A DNA stretch of 64,000 bases from Odiellus spinosus. Taxonomy: Eukaryota > Arthropoda > Arachnida > Opiliones > Phalangiidae. The notes beneath the pieces were generated by a model, which saw only the letters and a program-made list of their open reading frames with translations, was not told where the DNA came from and made no database searches. Shown here in pieces: positions 44,158 through 57,690 of the stretch. The DNA lies in the NCBI GenBank assembly GCA_963920705.1, contig OY987225.1, positions 18,539,992-18,603,991 on the forward strand, in the 5' to 3' direction. How positions within the stretch are numbered: position 1 is the first letter of the stretch; each line of letters opens with the position of its first letter. A program made the position numbers and the translations under genes.

Positions 44158-45781
44158 GGGAAATATACCCGCGACATTCAGCAGCTTCCTCGGGTTTTCC
44201 GTTTTCAATGAAAACCTCTAAAGCTAAAGCTACGGAATCTAGCCTATTTCTAAAATAATTAAGGCCTTTCTTTTTACTCCACCACCTAGTATCACAGCTT
44301 TGGGGCATTTTAAGAACGTCATAACCCAGATCTTTTTGGGAATCCTCAAAGCGTTCGTTTCTAATAACCGAATTGCTTTGAAAGTTGTAAATGGCTCGTA
44401 CCAAACCAAGCAGCTCCCTAACTTCCAATATTTTAGAGCAACAGTCCACTAAAACTAAATTTAATCGATGAGCGTAGCAATGCACGTACGGACAATTTCC
44501 ACCTACAGCCGCTTCAACTTTTACCCTCACTCCATTTACGTGCCCACTCATTACACTTGCCCCATCATACGTCTGCGCAACGCAACGTTCAATTTTTAAA
44601 CCAGCATCCATCAGAATGTTGATTATGGCAGCGCTGATACTTTCAGAATCAAACTTATGTAAGTCAGTGAATCCTAAAAATCTTTCAACTACGCCAATTT
44701 CTTTTCGAGTATATCGAAGACAAACACTCAACTGCTCTACCCCCGCATTGTCTCGTGTTTCATCGGCAATTACAGAGTAAAATCCACCGGATTCTTTGAC
44801 CTCTTGGACAATCATCTTTCTCACATAATTTCCACAAATGTTTATTATTTCATTCTGAATTGTACTATGCATATATTTTGCATTATTTGGCATACTATCG
44901 CACTTGGCTTTCAAATCAGGACATTTTCTTTTCAAAAGATCTAAAATTTCTACGAAGTTTCCCCTATTAGCATTTTGGTCGATAGATCTATGGCCCTGAA
45001 GTGCGAGATCTTGTTGGGCGCATAGAATTATGATTTCTACGTGCGCAGATAGTACGTCTCTATTTCTAATAACATCCAGTTTGTGATGGTCATTAACTTG
45101 ACAGGCTATAGAACCATTAGATTTCGATTCCAAATAGTCTAAATATTTCTTATAGGATATTTGATGAGAAGATTTACAGGAAGTGAAGTGTTCTTCAAAT
45201 TTTTTGCCCATATTTTTCCAATCTGAAAATCCACTAATAAAACTAGTATTTTTGCTGCTCACAAAATGACGGCAACAAAAACAATAAACTTCATCCATTG
45301 CTACGGAGTATTCAAGCATTTGGTATTTTTCGTACCAAGAAGAATTGAATCCTCGATTTTTACCACCAATTAAAGTTTTTGGGAATAAAATAAGTTTGGG
45401 CTGAACTGGAATACAATCCTTATCCAAACTAATATCTAATGCGTTACGCGAGAACAAACGTCTAGCGTTTGAATTGGTAGATGTTTCTGAACAATTTAGC
45501 TCTTGGTTAGAATTACTAATAGGAATTTTATTAGTTTGTATTTCCACAATCTTGGAGGTTTGAAGGATTTCCCGAGCAGCACTGACGTTTGGTTGAACTT
45601 CATCAATATTATTTCCAACTAAACTCTCAATTTTGTCGGAGCTCTCCCCTTCGCAATGTACTGTCTTGGCCGACAGTTTCAGAAAACGTTCCATTGCGCC
45701 TTTCTGACTAGTAATTAAACTATCATCTCTTTTCCGTTTTTGCCGTTTTTGGGCCCCAGATATAAACTTTCTAGCGCTCAT
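44150..45781 (-). pseudogene. Truncated hAT transposase, 543 codons
   Basis: Its first 542 codons are identical to the intact transposase. The frame then crosses the duplication junction at 44157/44158, reads one serine and stops at 44150. It keeps the nuclear-localisation stretch, the zinc finger, Asp340 and Asp406. It lacks Glu777 and the C-terminal dimerisation region, so it cannot be catalytic. Its own 5' flank is a full copy, so it is probably transcribed like the intact gene. Whether it interferes with transposition, as truncated transposases do in some systems, is inference. Confidence 0.9.
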
Positions 45782-46885
45782 ATTTAAAAAATCTTAAAAA
45801 TATTCCCTTTATCTTTTAAGTTTAATATGAAACGGATCAATTAACTATCAACCTTTGAAAGTCTGGTTAAAACTTAAAAGGTCATGTTTAATAAGGCTAT
45901 TTTAAACGAATAAATATTTTTACAACCCGTTAAAAGGTTTGATTAAAAAGTATCTACAATTATCATTTAATTGCAAACAATACTAAATAATAATTTAGCC
46001 TCTAAAAATTATAACAAATTGCTATAATTTGTCTTGAAAAATTTACTACTTCTTATAAGTAAATAGCCTTTAAAAAGCCAAGAACCAACTAGTTATTTTA
46101 CTAAGTCTATAAAATTTAATTAAACAAAAATATTCTAACAGAATAAACAAAATAGCAAACTTACAATTTTGACTGGCGGATTGCGAGAGACTCGAAAAAG
46201 AGAACTATCTCGTTCTGAATTACAAAACGAAATGGAAGGAAATAAATTAATATATACTTATATAGTGGCCTAAAAGGTCAAGTGGTACCTCTCGAAAATT
46301 GGACTCTACCTCACCCGCTCATCCCCTCTCGTTCCCCCCCCCCTTCACAGATGTCCGAATTCCAAGATCCCAAGGTTACAGCTTATCAATACCGACCCGG
46401 CCGACGCTGAGACGTAGAAGTGCACCGTGACCTTGCACGTGGTATTGCCCCAGCATCCCGCTGGTATCTTATCGTTTTTGCCATTTAAAATGAGAGGGTT
46501 TATTTACAAGTTGAAAGGGTGAACTATTGTCAATAATTTCTTGTAAAATATTATAATATAAGCAATACTATTCATACGTGGAAATTGTTAGAAATATTTG
46601 AGGCTCCTTAAGCTTTTTACACCAAATTTCGAGGCCCCCCAAATAGGCCCCAATTTTTAAACGTAGGCACGTGCCTACTTGTGCCTACTGCTGGCGGGGC
46701 TACTGCCGGCCCGATTGGAATTGCGGAATGCGGAGTTGTAGGCCTGGTCCAGCCCGGCCCGATTGGGAAATTCCGAGGTTATAGGCCCGGCCCGGGTCCG
46801 ATTGGTAATTTCGGAGTTGAGGGGGCCCGGCCCGATTGGAATTGCGGAAAAATGTGGCTTACGTAAAACAAAAGTAAAACTATAA

Positions 46886-47685
46886 AGGCTGGTTTTCACG
46901 GGGCGGAAATTGAGGCAAAACCGGGCGAAAACTTGCCGCGGCTGAAAATATTTCGGCGGGCCGAAACGAAAAGTCTCTTTCCGCGCGACTAGAGAAAAGT
47001 TCTATATTTTAGCGGCCGAAACTTTCCGCAGCCAATCATACCCCTGGATTTTCCCACGCGAGATCTCGTCGTTGGCGAGGTTTTCCGAGATTCTAGAGTA
47101 GATTTTAAATGGCGGTCGCTCGAATGTCGAAAGTATCGAAAAAAGCTGTTGACAACGAAGAATTTATTGAAGAAATAAGGAAACATAGATTTCTTTATGA
47201 TGGGAGTTTAAAAGAGTATAAAGACTCAACCATGAAGGATAACTGTTGGTCCAGTATAGGGACGAAATTCGGACTTAGCAGTAAGTAAATTTTATTTTAC
47301 AAAGGGCAGCAGTAAGTAAATTTTATTTTACAAAGGGCAGCAGTAAGTAAATTTTATTTTACAAAGGGCATGTATTTAAATACCCGAATAAATACCTGAT
47401 ACATGATATAATTAGAAGAAGATGCAGCAAGCAAATGGAAGTACCTCACGTTCCATTTTCTTCGGGGTCTAAATTAAGCAGACGATATAGCAGGCGACAC
47501 TTAACACCGAGTTTGAGGAGGACAGGACATAGACAATTGTTAAAAGTCGTAAAACCTAAAATTTTCGTATAACCAAAAATGGTTACGTGAAAACCAATCG
47601 CCGTCGCGTAAGCGAAAACGGACGGAATTTCGCGGCGGAAATGCGACATTCAGCCTTAAAATTTCGGTCTCGTGAAAACCAGACT
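46886..47685. mobile_element. Harbinger-type element, duplicate copy
   Basis: Identical counterpart of 40138-40937, with TAA on both sides and the MADF remnant beginning at 47109. It arose by segmental duplication, not by its own transposition. Confidence 0.88.
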
Positions 47686-48146
47686 TAAGAGGTTAGGAAT
47701 AGAAACTTCTAGTCTAGGGGGAGAGTCACTGAGTGAGGCAGAATGAGAAGCCCATCCCCCCCCCCCCCGTGTAAATTTGGTGAACTTTATAGGTGTAGGA
47801 GAGGGAGAACCTAGAGGCTTTGGCGTGGGAACATGGGAAGTGGGGTTGTAGGTCAATTAGGAACAAAATAACCTTTTCAGAACCAAATTTAGCGCAGTTG
47901 CCAGTTGGTATTTTTTTATATATCATCCAAATATAAATGAATTGAATTCATATTCGATTTAGCGTCATGTATTATTAATTTGTTGTAGCAATAGTTTGTC
48001 ACAATGTCACATTTGTTATTATAAGGTGCTATTCTTTGATTTGATGGAAAGGGGAAAACCATTCAAGCCCGACCCAGCCCGAATTTTGAAATCAAAATTA
48101 AAGGCCGACCCGGCCCGGCCCGATCGGCCAGGTCTCTAGTTCCAAT

Positions 48147-48497
48147 AAACCACTCTGGAGTGAAAGGTAGGCCAACAGAACATTAAGGAAGTAGACCACT
48201 ATAAGTATCCTGGGATATGGTTGAATTCGCAACTCGCATGGCATAAACAAATTGCAAAAAATAATTGTATTTTGGAGAAAGTCTTAAAACAACTGTACTT
48301 TACCCTGCTTCAGGCTAATCTGATGTATAACGTAACAGTATGGGGAAATAAGATGTATCTAGGCCATACAAGCCATTATTTTTAATATGAACCTATTGGA
48401 TATCTATAAATTATATTATTCCATGATGTGTGTTATATATAAGAGTATTAATATTTATAATACAACGTATATCCTTATTTAAAATAATGAAAGAAGA
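48147..48497 (+). pseudogene. LINE fragment, duplicate copy
   Basis: Counterpart of 41400-41750 (YKYPGIWLNSQLAWHKQ and following), carried along in the tandem duplication. Confidence 0.75.
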
Positions 48498-50905
48498 TAC
48501 CAAAAAATACACCTTAGGACATAATAAGGTAATTACAATACCGAGTGCTTGAAGTAACAAAAAACAATCTCTAAAGCAGCCCTACTAATCCTGTATGAAA
48601 CCGAGAACGCTCTCCCTCTCTGGCACAAAAGTGATAATTTATCAGACATCTCTTCTAATATGTCAAGTTTGTATAAATTCAGTATAAAGCTCCGCTTACA
48701 ATGATGGCGTTTAAAGTCGAAAGAAAAGTGACCTCAAAGCAATCGGTTTAGTTGTTTTTTAACCAATTCTAAATAGCTTCTTTCCTCAGGTAGTGAATTT
48801 AGGCACAAAAACTGTCGTTTGCGATCTTTCAAACTAATGAAATCAAATACTTGAATTTGTAACAGCAATCGTATTTGATTGTTATGTCAGCTAAGGTGGG
48901 ATCCCTGACTGAAAGCGTACCATAAATGTAGTTTATGGTATAGGTTGCTAGTAAGGTTAAATATATGTTGCTGAAAACAAAACTGACTCTTTCAATGCCC
49001 ATTAACTTAATAAGAACCAAACTGACTCTTTCAACACCCATTTAACGTAATATGAACGTAAGAATGGAGTTTCAAAAACTAAAATGTCCAATTGCGTGGC
49101 TAAACAGACGAGCTAAAAATAGACGTATAATTTAGTGGACTAGGCTGCTTTAGTAGACTTTCAAGGAAAGGGATTTACAATGACGAACATCGGAAATTCG
49201 ACTTGGATGAAGGAAAGGCTGACCTAAAATACTGGGGAAGTTAAAATTTCGTAAATGAAACGAAACAAAGAAAACTAAAAGAACGAATAATTCAGTGGTC
49301 AATGTGACGTAGAATTCCTATTAAATATTGTTCCACGAGGCTTGGGCTAATTCTTTCTTATTTAGTTTATAACTAGATTGAAAACAGAGTCGTATGGCTG
49401 AAAGGTCTCCTAAAAGTTCATTATATTTGTTAACCAGTTTATTTTTTACGTTTATATATCCAAAGGATCAAAAGTGAAGGAGATTGTTCGCAATTCTACA
49501 CGGAATTGGCAAAAACTTTAGTCAAAATGATGATGAGCGAATTATTCACCATCTTGTTTACGAGAAGTAACTCGAAAAAGTCGCTATAACAAACGCTATA
49601 GATTCCAGTAACAGCTATTTACAACTGGGCAATAGATCATCAGAACTATTGCTAGGAAAGGAAGAAGTCTTAATCGATCTTGGACAAACGAGCAAATGCA
49701 TTAGCCGTAATATTGTAGGATGTGTTTCGGAAAGTCGCGACCCTAAGAAGTTAAAAGAAAAGTGCTTCAATGAATGTAATCTAGTGAAACTTGTTGCTGC
49801 CCCTCTCACGTGTAAACTAAAACATGTTAAAAAGAACGCACATTTTTTCTATCTCTTCATTAGAAAAGCAAGTGCAAATGGTGTTTAAATTTACTCGGAA
49901 CTTATGGTCAACTCTCCTTACTTTGTTCCCTCATTAAAGGCTATATTAAAATCTATAATTCAGAACCTCGACACTAAGAGTACCTCAGGATCCCGAATCG
50001 GCATCTCAAGAACTGTGTGCACTCCTTAGTGAGATCGCTTCGTGTTCTTTTCTCAATTTCTTCTAATGTGGCCACTCATGTAAAGACTCCATTAAACACC
50101 CTTTTTTTAATGTACCAGCCCACTCTGGAATGTTCTTCCTGAAGACATAGTCACGGTCAGAACTGTTTATCAGTTTCGGGCGACACTTGAAATCTATTTT
50201 AACCTATAGCTTAGCCCTACATATTTTGTGGTTGTAATCTTTAGTATTTGATTGTTGCGCATTTTCGTGGAATGCGTTGAGTTGTTTACTTTCATTTCTC
50301 TTTGTGTTAGGTAATTTAACTTAGTATTTTGATTTATTGTCCAATTTATCTTTGTACTTTATCGTATTACACTCCATATTTTTGGTATTTCATTTTAGTT
50401 GCGTAATTTGGTATGCAATTTACCTTAATTATCTCGCATATTCGGCCTAGCTGGTCACATGACCAGGAGAAAAAAAAAAAAGAAATTCTCTTAGAAAAGT
50501 TATGAAAGCAAATAATAGGGTGCGTGATATCGAACGAATAACGGGTACTCGTAGCTAGATATACCTTAATGTATTGTTTCACGTAACGAATACATTTTAT
50601 ACGGTATAATTTAGGTCCCAAGACCGTATGGTAATTTTAAATGTAGGAAAATAAAAAGAAAAAAGTATACTCGTACGACATTTTCGTTAAATTTTTAAGT
50701 CTGGCTACAGTACATTCACCAGGAACTGTCTATCTGGTTAGACAGTTCCCGCATTTAGCGACGTCTGGAGGTAGTAACTGATAGGCATCGCCGAAGTTAT
50801 CCTATATTTAAAGCAGCGTTATAAGAGAGGTTGGGCCATACTATTACGTTGCACCCCTTCGTGCCCTAACTTAGCAAGATGTTTGCCCCAGTTTTTGTCA
50901 ACTTT

Positions 50906-53099
50906 AGTATCTGCCTGAATAGGTTTCAGGTCAGTCCACACGTACTGCCACAACTATGATTATCTCGAACCTCGTCACCCGCCCTTTATCTCGATCCTTT
51001 TCACAAAAAATTTAGCCTGTCAAAATTAAGGGGTATTCGCGTTTAAGTAACTATACGCGACTACTTGATTTTCGTCATTTCCAATGGCTGCGGCTACGAC
51101 GTCGAAGCATCGAATTCAATAGGCAGTGCTATTAGGCACACTTTTGGTGTGACTTATCTTGTCTAACCCACGTTTGCAACGACGTTAGATAGTCGTTTTG
51201 TTCAAGACAATTTTTTCCTGGAGTAGATATTAATACTACAGTTTAAAGTGTTTGTTTAAAGGACCTATCTGCTCTGAAACTTGCCTAGTAAAGTAAGCGA
51301 CTTTTCAGGTGATTTGAAAATCGCAGATAGTCCCTTTAAGTCCCATTTCTATAGCATCCTATGCCCTTTAGAGTAGGGAATAACCCATCCCATTCAAGTT
51401 CGGCATTTGTAAGTAACGTGTTAAAAAAAATCCAATTTCAAAGCGCTTTTTATTTTCAAAGCGCGTTTTATTTTCGAGGCGCGTTTTATTTTGAATGGTG
51501 TTTTATTTTCAAAACGTGTTATATTTTCCGAAAAAAGCCAATATTTTGTAAAAAAAAAAACTAAATTTTCCAACGGTTACCCTTTGGGAAACGTTCCATT
51601 ATTAAATCCAAAATGTTAGTTAAATATCATTATCGGGAATATCTGAACATTTTATTTAAAATCGAGGATTCCTAACTCGCGGCTTCCCTAATAACATTTG
51701 TAAATTGTTTAGACGATAGCAATTAAACAAATGAGGGGCAGTTGGCAAGGGAAAAAATCTTCCGTTTATTGCTGGGAACGCTCTGAAAGTTTCTACTCCA
51801 ATATATACTCCTCTACTGTATTATACCCAAGGTCGTGTCGGCTGCTAAATGAGCTGGCAACTCGGCACCTCGTGACCTCTAGATCTAACTCATCTCCTCT
51901 GTAGTATGTAAATGTAAGTATTCTATAATATATTTAGGGTGTAATTTCCCAGTTCTTTATATTTAATTGTATAAAATTCAAAGTTTGCACATAACTAAAC
52001 GTTAATTATTTTGAAAATTTACCGGAAGTTGTCCAGGCTTATATTTTCATTCACCATGTGGCATGTGACTCTGATTCGAGTCTCAGTGACAGTGAGTGAT
52101 GATAAGATAGAAGCCTGGCATTCGCAGCGCCAGCGTGTCTCGCATGTCGCAGGCTTAACTTTGTAGGATTTATTTAGATTGTCTGGTTGCCGTAATACGC
52201 TCTTAATTATAATAAAATAAAGTCGGCTCCAGATGAGACTTGTCTTACATAATGTATATAAAATGAGATGAGGGGAGTGGAACGGAAATTTGGGCGCACA
52301 GTGTAAATGTTTAACGATACGCAGTAAACTGGATTAGGGTTTTCTCAAGTAAAACTTGGAAATTCGGGAAAAGATTGGGGACTATCCAGTAAGTGGGGCA
52401 GGATCAAAGAAGAGAGATAATGGCACGATTCGCATCAAGCGTTACCCGTACGATGTGACGTAGGTGCTCCAATGAACTGGATGAGAGTACGAACGGGGTA
52501 GCAACGTTGTAGAGCCCTCAGGCTTGCGAATGATCCGATTGTTTTTCCCAAAATTGCTATGAACCAAAACTATGAAAGAGGAAATGGACCCGGTGTAGGT
52601 ACATTTCAATTGTTGAAAGTGTAATTTTTTTTATTAAGAGGGAAAAGTAACAGAATGAATGTACTAATTTGATTATATCCGAAAACCACTATTTGATAGT
52701 TAAACCCCAAAATAGGCGTGTTATTGTTGAAGATGGTCAGACTTGCGGTGACTGAATGAGTCCGCTGGAAGTACTAAGATTTTTAAAGTCCATTGGCCGA
52801 GTTAATAATTGTTGAGAATAGAAAAATATCCCGCAATAAGGAAAGTTGAAGCTTCAAATACCTTCCTAGTTTCAGCATCTAGTAGAAATGAACAGAAAAA
52901 AAAGTAAAACGAAATATAGTTTAAATCCATTGACCGAGTTAATTATTGCTAGAGTAGAAACGGTCTTTACCTTGAAAACCATAGTTGATTCGAGTCCTGT
53001 GGTACCAAGGTTCAAGCAGCTAGAGATCTGTCCAAAGTCCTAGTTTCATCTTTATAAAAGTAGAGATCTGTCCAGAGTTTCAGCTTGAAGTAGTGACAA
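50906..53099. other. Intergenic, nothing firm
   Basis: Single-copy-looking AT-rich DNA right of the duplication. The only structure is the short repeat at 51433-51530. Confidence 0.5.
51433..51530. repeat. Short degenerate tandem repeat (TTTTATTTTCAAAGCGC)
   Basis: About five units of roughly 20 bases built on TTTCAAAGCGC and TTTTATTTT, drifting along the array. Confidence 0.75.
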
Positions 53100-53137
53100 G
53101 CAGGTGTGGCGAAAGTTTGCTTCTATACCATGTTCAG

Positions 53138-53142
<5 letters not shown>

Positions 53143-53178
<36 letters not shown>

Positions 53179-53331
53179 ATTTGCAAGAAAGTAGTTCTTG
53201 GTGTGAAATAAAAAATGATTTTAGAGCGGAGTTAGGTGACACCATGGCAGTATCCATCCACCTAAAAAATGATTTTAGGGCGGAGTTAGGTGACACCATG
53301 GCAGTTAATAGGCAGTATCCATCCACCTAAA
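53143..53331. repeat. Poly-A tract followed by imperfect tandem repeat
   Basis: About 32 A at 53143-53174. Then AAAATGATTTTAG, GCGGAGTTAGGTGACACC and ATGGCAGT occur twice (53210 and 53268), each followed by GTATCCATCCACCTAAAA. Possibly the 3' end and tail of a retroposon. Confidence 0.8.
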
Positions 53332-56300
53332 AAAAGTTATAAAAGCCCGAATAAGGAGTTAAGTAGTTCTTTCCCCATTTTGAATGTGTGTAATGATTTC
53401 TTTTAAATCCTTTAATGATTGTTTGTTGAATTTGGTAAGGGAACAGAAAAAAGTGCCAATTTGAGTCGTGGCAAGGCTTAAGGTAAACTTTATTCTTCAA
53501 ATTGTATTATTACTTATTAGAATTTTTTGGTTGTTTAATTTCGATATGATAGTTAAATACAGCAATTATTATTGTTTAATAAGGTATGGATTTCGTTGAA
53601 TAAATTTTTACGAAGAGAGTTTAGTTAGCATCATGGTTAGGAGTCATACTGTCGGAGTTGCAGTATATTTCACAAGGCTTGAACAGAGCTTAAGAAGCTT
53701 CAATTTACTCTTGAATTTTTTTTATTTTGGATATGGTAGTTAAGTATAATTTATTTTTATAGCTCAATAATGGAATTGATCTTGCAAAGGGGGCTCGGTT
53801 TACATCGTTGTACGGAACACAGTTGACTCTTTGCGTAATACCCTTCGTAACATTATTTTGGTAAGCGGTTGTGTAGTTTTCCTCAATTGAGTTGGTAATA
53901 TTTCAACTTGAATTAATAGACTCTTTAAACCGATAGGTTAGATTAGTTCTTAGCACCACTGTATTATAAAAACCGAAAATAGGCCTTTATGGTACGATGC
54001 AATTGCGTGTAATTTTCTTAATAATGGTTTTCGGTGGAAAATTTTAGCACCATAATGTCTCTCATTTTTGTCTTTTCAAACAAAAAAAAAAAAAAAAAAA
54101 AAAAAAATTGGGATGAGAGTAGCTATTCTGAAAAAACTCTTTGTTACTTTTGCAACCTGATTGGTTTCACAATAATTCCCTGATTAGATTTCAAAAATAA
54201 TTAAAATAATCTAATGGGAAATAACTGAAACTAAAATCCAGAATCCCCCGAAAAGATATTAAAATATCAAGACAAGGATGATAGTAACTCGTAAGAATTA
54301 TCTTTATTTAAAATTTACTGGCCTACATCCCTGAAGGGGATTTACGAGATTAACGAAATATTGCAAGTAATGAATCTCTCCTAAGGGGAGATTGCTAGAT
54401 TCTAAATTTAGAATATTTAAGAAATTGAAGCATTCCTTGTTACAGGGAGTCATTTAGTCCAATGTCCGTTATCCTTTCCTGAAATGCATATAAATTTTAG
54501 AAAGTGTAAATGGCAGTTTCAATTTGTCATTTTGTTATAATGTCAAAAATGGGAACCGCAATTCAATAAAAATAAGCATTGAAAATAACCATTGACAATT
54601 TTCCGGAAACTTTTCCATATCGTATCTGAATAATTTCAAAACTGTTTTCTACAATGTAGCAATAACCACGAGAAGTCAGGGTTTTTTACAATAACTATGT
54701 GGTTAATTCTTTAGTCTCCAGTTTTCATTGCTTTATGCCTGCAATAATGTTCCAAAGGCGTCTGCTAAGCAAGAAAAGACAGTGAATTTGAAGGGCTCTT
54801 CAAATCTCAGATAGTTCCTTTAAATTTTTTCTTGTGTATATTAGCTGGGAAGGAGTGGAATGGGCCCCATAACCTTTCAAATTTTAATTAGAATTGATTT
54901 TCACAAAAAAGAGGTTGCTTCGCTCCCTTAAAAGGGGATCTTTATCCGATTCTGGTCAAACCTGTGAATGGATAGAGGAAGAGCAATTTAATATTTTTAA
55001 AGCTGTAGTCAGGGGTTTTAGTGTATTACTCCAACGAATTGACTTTTACACGTATGAGAAGGTAAATCTTTCCAAGATACAGAAATATATATTCGAGAGC
55101 ACTATAGCCTCAAAGATGTAAATATCAAATTATAATCGTAGAAGAAGCCGGAACAGATTAATGAAGTTTTATATATTGCTAAAATTATTTTATTAAAAAT
55201 GTTTAAATTAAGAACTTTAAGTATAAATTAATATGAACATTTCCCTACTGCGACATTATCCGTTTTTGGAAAATATTTAATCGTAATAAATTCTTCGTAG
55301 GAGTAGACTAAAACCCAAATGTTGTATTTTCCAATAAATACGAATGGTTAACAACATAAGGCTTATTTAATACTCATTATTAGACTATATCTGATGACAT
55401 TTCTGTATCATTTTGCCAGTCCTTATTGACTTTAAGTCCTGCCTCTTTATTTTCCAGCAGGCTTTTTCCTAGGATGCCAGATAATCCATTGTATCTTTTT
55501 GGGCTTTTCTCCTTTGCTAAAGGGAGACGTATAATGGGGATAATTAAGCGTAGCAGGCTGGTAACCGTGTTTGCTACCGATGGCAGTTAGAGGACACGCT
55601 TTGAGTAAAATATGGATATCCCAAAGTCTTTGAGTAAAATATTGGTATCGCAAAGTTGTAGAAATCGTAAAACCTTTATATGTCAATGTATCATCTTCAA
55701 ATGTATATTTTAAGATTATCAATCTTTTTTGTTCGGAATTTTGAAGTATTGTAGTATTCAATTGTATTCATTTTTCTAGTTTGCAATTTTTAATATGAAT
55801 TTTAGCCCTTCATTGGTTTCGCCAAAAATTGGCGGGGGTTAAGGCATGTTTGGAAACACGGGGCTCTGAATGTTGACGTAAGGGAACGTCGACGTTCGGA
55901 AAAAGGGAAATGGTTACTTTGTCGTCGTTGAATGGACCCCTGTAGAATATGTCCACCAAACGAGCTTTTTCTGGTATGGAATGTTAGAAACGTTAGGAGT
56001 GCCTTGTTTAAAATTATTTCAGGATATTTAAAATTAAATCAGGATCACATCCCGATTTATTTTGATAGATTCACAGTTAATTTTGAAGATTGGCTACTTT
56101 ACCCTGGATATAAAAATGGTACGCAAAAAGCAATTTTCTGACAAGTACATGAAAAAATTTATTGATAATAATTTGTAGACTTTAAAATTCTTAAGTGTCT
56201 TTTATTGTTTTTTATTAAACCAATAAATCTTTTGGAAATTATATCGGTATAATTGGTTGCATCTGATTATTTATTACGTAACATATACGCTTATTTTAAT

Positions 56301-56729
56301 TTTGTTACAATTTCTTATAGAAAATGAAATCTCCGCTATTAATGAACTTATCAGTAGCTGGCTATTTAGTTCAATACTTTAAATATGTTAGAAAAATTGG
56401 TTATTACGCTTGAGAAGTAGTTTAGAAAATAAAATGCAATATCAAAAAAAAAAAAAAAAAAAATTGTAGCATTTATATAGTAGGAAAAATTGTGCTATGT
56501 GGCGAATGAGTTTCACGGGTTACATGCCGCCCTGAATGTCGACGTAAGTCCTTAAATCGACGGTGCGAGGTAGTTTTCGTGAAGTCTACGTATCTCCCCG
56601 TACATGGAAAAATTGAGCGTCGAAGTTCAGAGGCCCATGTAACCGTAGTCACTTTGCGCAACAATATAATGGGGTAGTAATTCAAAGAAGTTTAAAAAAA
56701 AAAAAGAAAAATTCCAGGGTTGAACCGAA
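53332..56729. other. Intergenic, nothing firm
   Basis: Contains poly-A tracts at about 54082-54107 and 56444-56462. GTCGACGTAAG-type words at 55870-55900 and 56535-56550, with GGTTACATG and CATGTAACC at 56518-56645, hint at a small decayed inverted-repeat element. No coding region is supported. Confidence 0.45.
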
Positions 56730-56733
56730 ACCT

Positions 56734-57169
56734 TGCAACAGGTGTCCAGCTGGAAGGTCATTTCGGCAAATAGGTGGCGCTCCTTCCATGTAAATTTCTG
56801 GAATATTCCAGCTGGACTCCCTGTTGCAAAGCTCCACCCCCTTTTTCTTGTATAAATAGAAATGTTGTAGAGATAAGGAAACAGATTAACAGATGGATTG
56901 CTAAACAGATAGATCGCGTTCTCAAAGAGAAGAATATTTTGAAATAAAATATTCTTAGTTGAAATTATTTAAAGTAAGAAATTAATCATCTCGGTCACTT
57001 CGGAGGAAAGGAGATCAACGTTTATTACAACGCAAGGGTAATATAATATTTAGAAAATATCCCTTACAGGGATCTCCTCCCAATTCCTCCGAAAGGAAAT
57101 AAGTAACTTGGGGAAAGATAAAATAGAAAATAAATAGAGAATTAACCAAACATTTCCCCCCCCGTTACA
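56734..57169 (+). repeat. 5' LTR
   Basis: 436 bp, TGCAACAGGTGTCC to CCCGTTACA. TATAAATAG near 56852 is a likely promoter TATA box. A paired GGAGATC / GATCTCC motif lies toward the 3' side. Confidence 0.85.
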
Positions 57170-57171
57170 AA

Positions 57172-57184
57172 TGGTGCCGCGACC
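57172..57184 (+). promoter_or_regulatory. Primer binding site
   Basis: TGGTGCCGCGACC begins two bases after the 5' LTR, starting with the TGG expected from pairing with a tRNA CCA end. The tRNA was not identified. Confidence 0.6.
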
Positions 57185-57275
57185 TAAAGTTCAACAGGTT
57201 ATTGCTAGCAACATCTTGCATTGTCATTTCGTTTTTTAGCCACACCCAAAGTGTGGCTTATACATTGTCGGCGGC

Positions 57276-57325
57276 GTGGGCGTAATCGTGGGCGTAATCG
57301 TGGCCGTAATCGTGGGCGTAATCGT
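57276..57325. repeat. 12-bp tandem repeat GTGGGCGTAATC
   Basis: Four units inside the LTR element, one with GGCC in place of GGGC. Confidence 0.9.
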
Positions 57326-57690
57326 GGTCTTTAGCACCAAACCGAGAATTTTTTCTATCTTCTAGCGGCAGAACGTAAATAATAATATAATAATGTCCTT
57401 TTTTGGATTAAAATGTATTCAAAAATACTTTGAATTTCTCGTTATATTATTATGTTATTTATTAATGTTAATTTTTAGTTTAAGTTAAATTTTATTACTA
57501 TCAGGCGCTAGATGGCGATTTGTTAAGTCAGATGGTCCTCTATTTAGGGTGAGTCGCGAACTAGATTAAAAGGGAGCTTATAAGTGTTTTAGTTGTAGAC
57601 TGTCAGTAATAAAATTTAGAAAACAACCAACAAGTCGTCGCGAACAGGATGAAAGAAAACTAATGCGTGTTATGTTCTAGTCTGTCAGTA

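Larger units (their letters stand above)
44158..50905. repeat. Tandem duplication, copy 2 (6,748 bp)
   Basis: Copy of 37410-44157. It holds the 5' part of the transposase, the Harbinger element (46886-47685), the right hAT end at 48138 with its following GTTCCAAT, and the same LINE-derived flank. There is no left hAT end, so this copy has lost one terminus. Confidence 0.95.

Noticed and set aside
53123..53326. 67-codon minus-strand frame
   Set aside because: Created by an imperfect tandem repeat beside a poly-A tract; no coding evidence.
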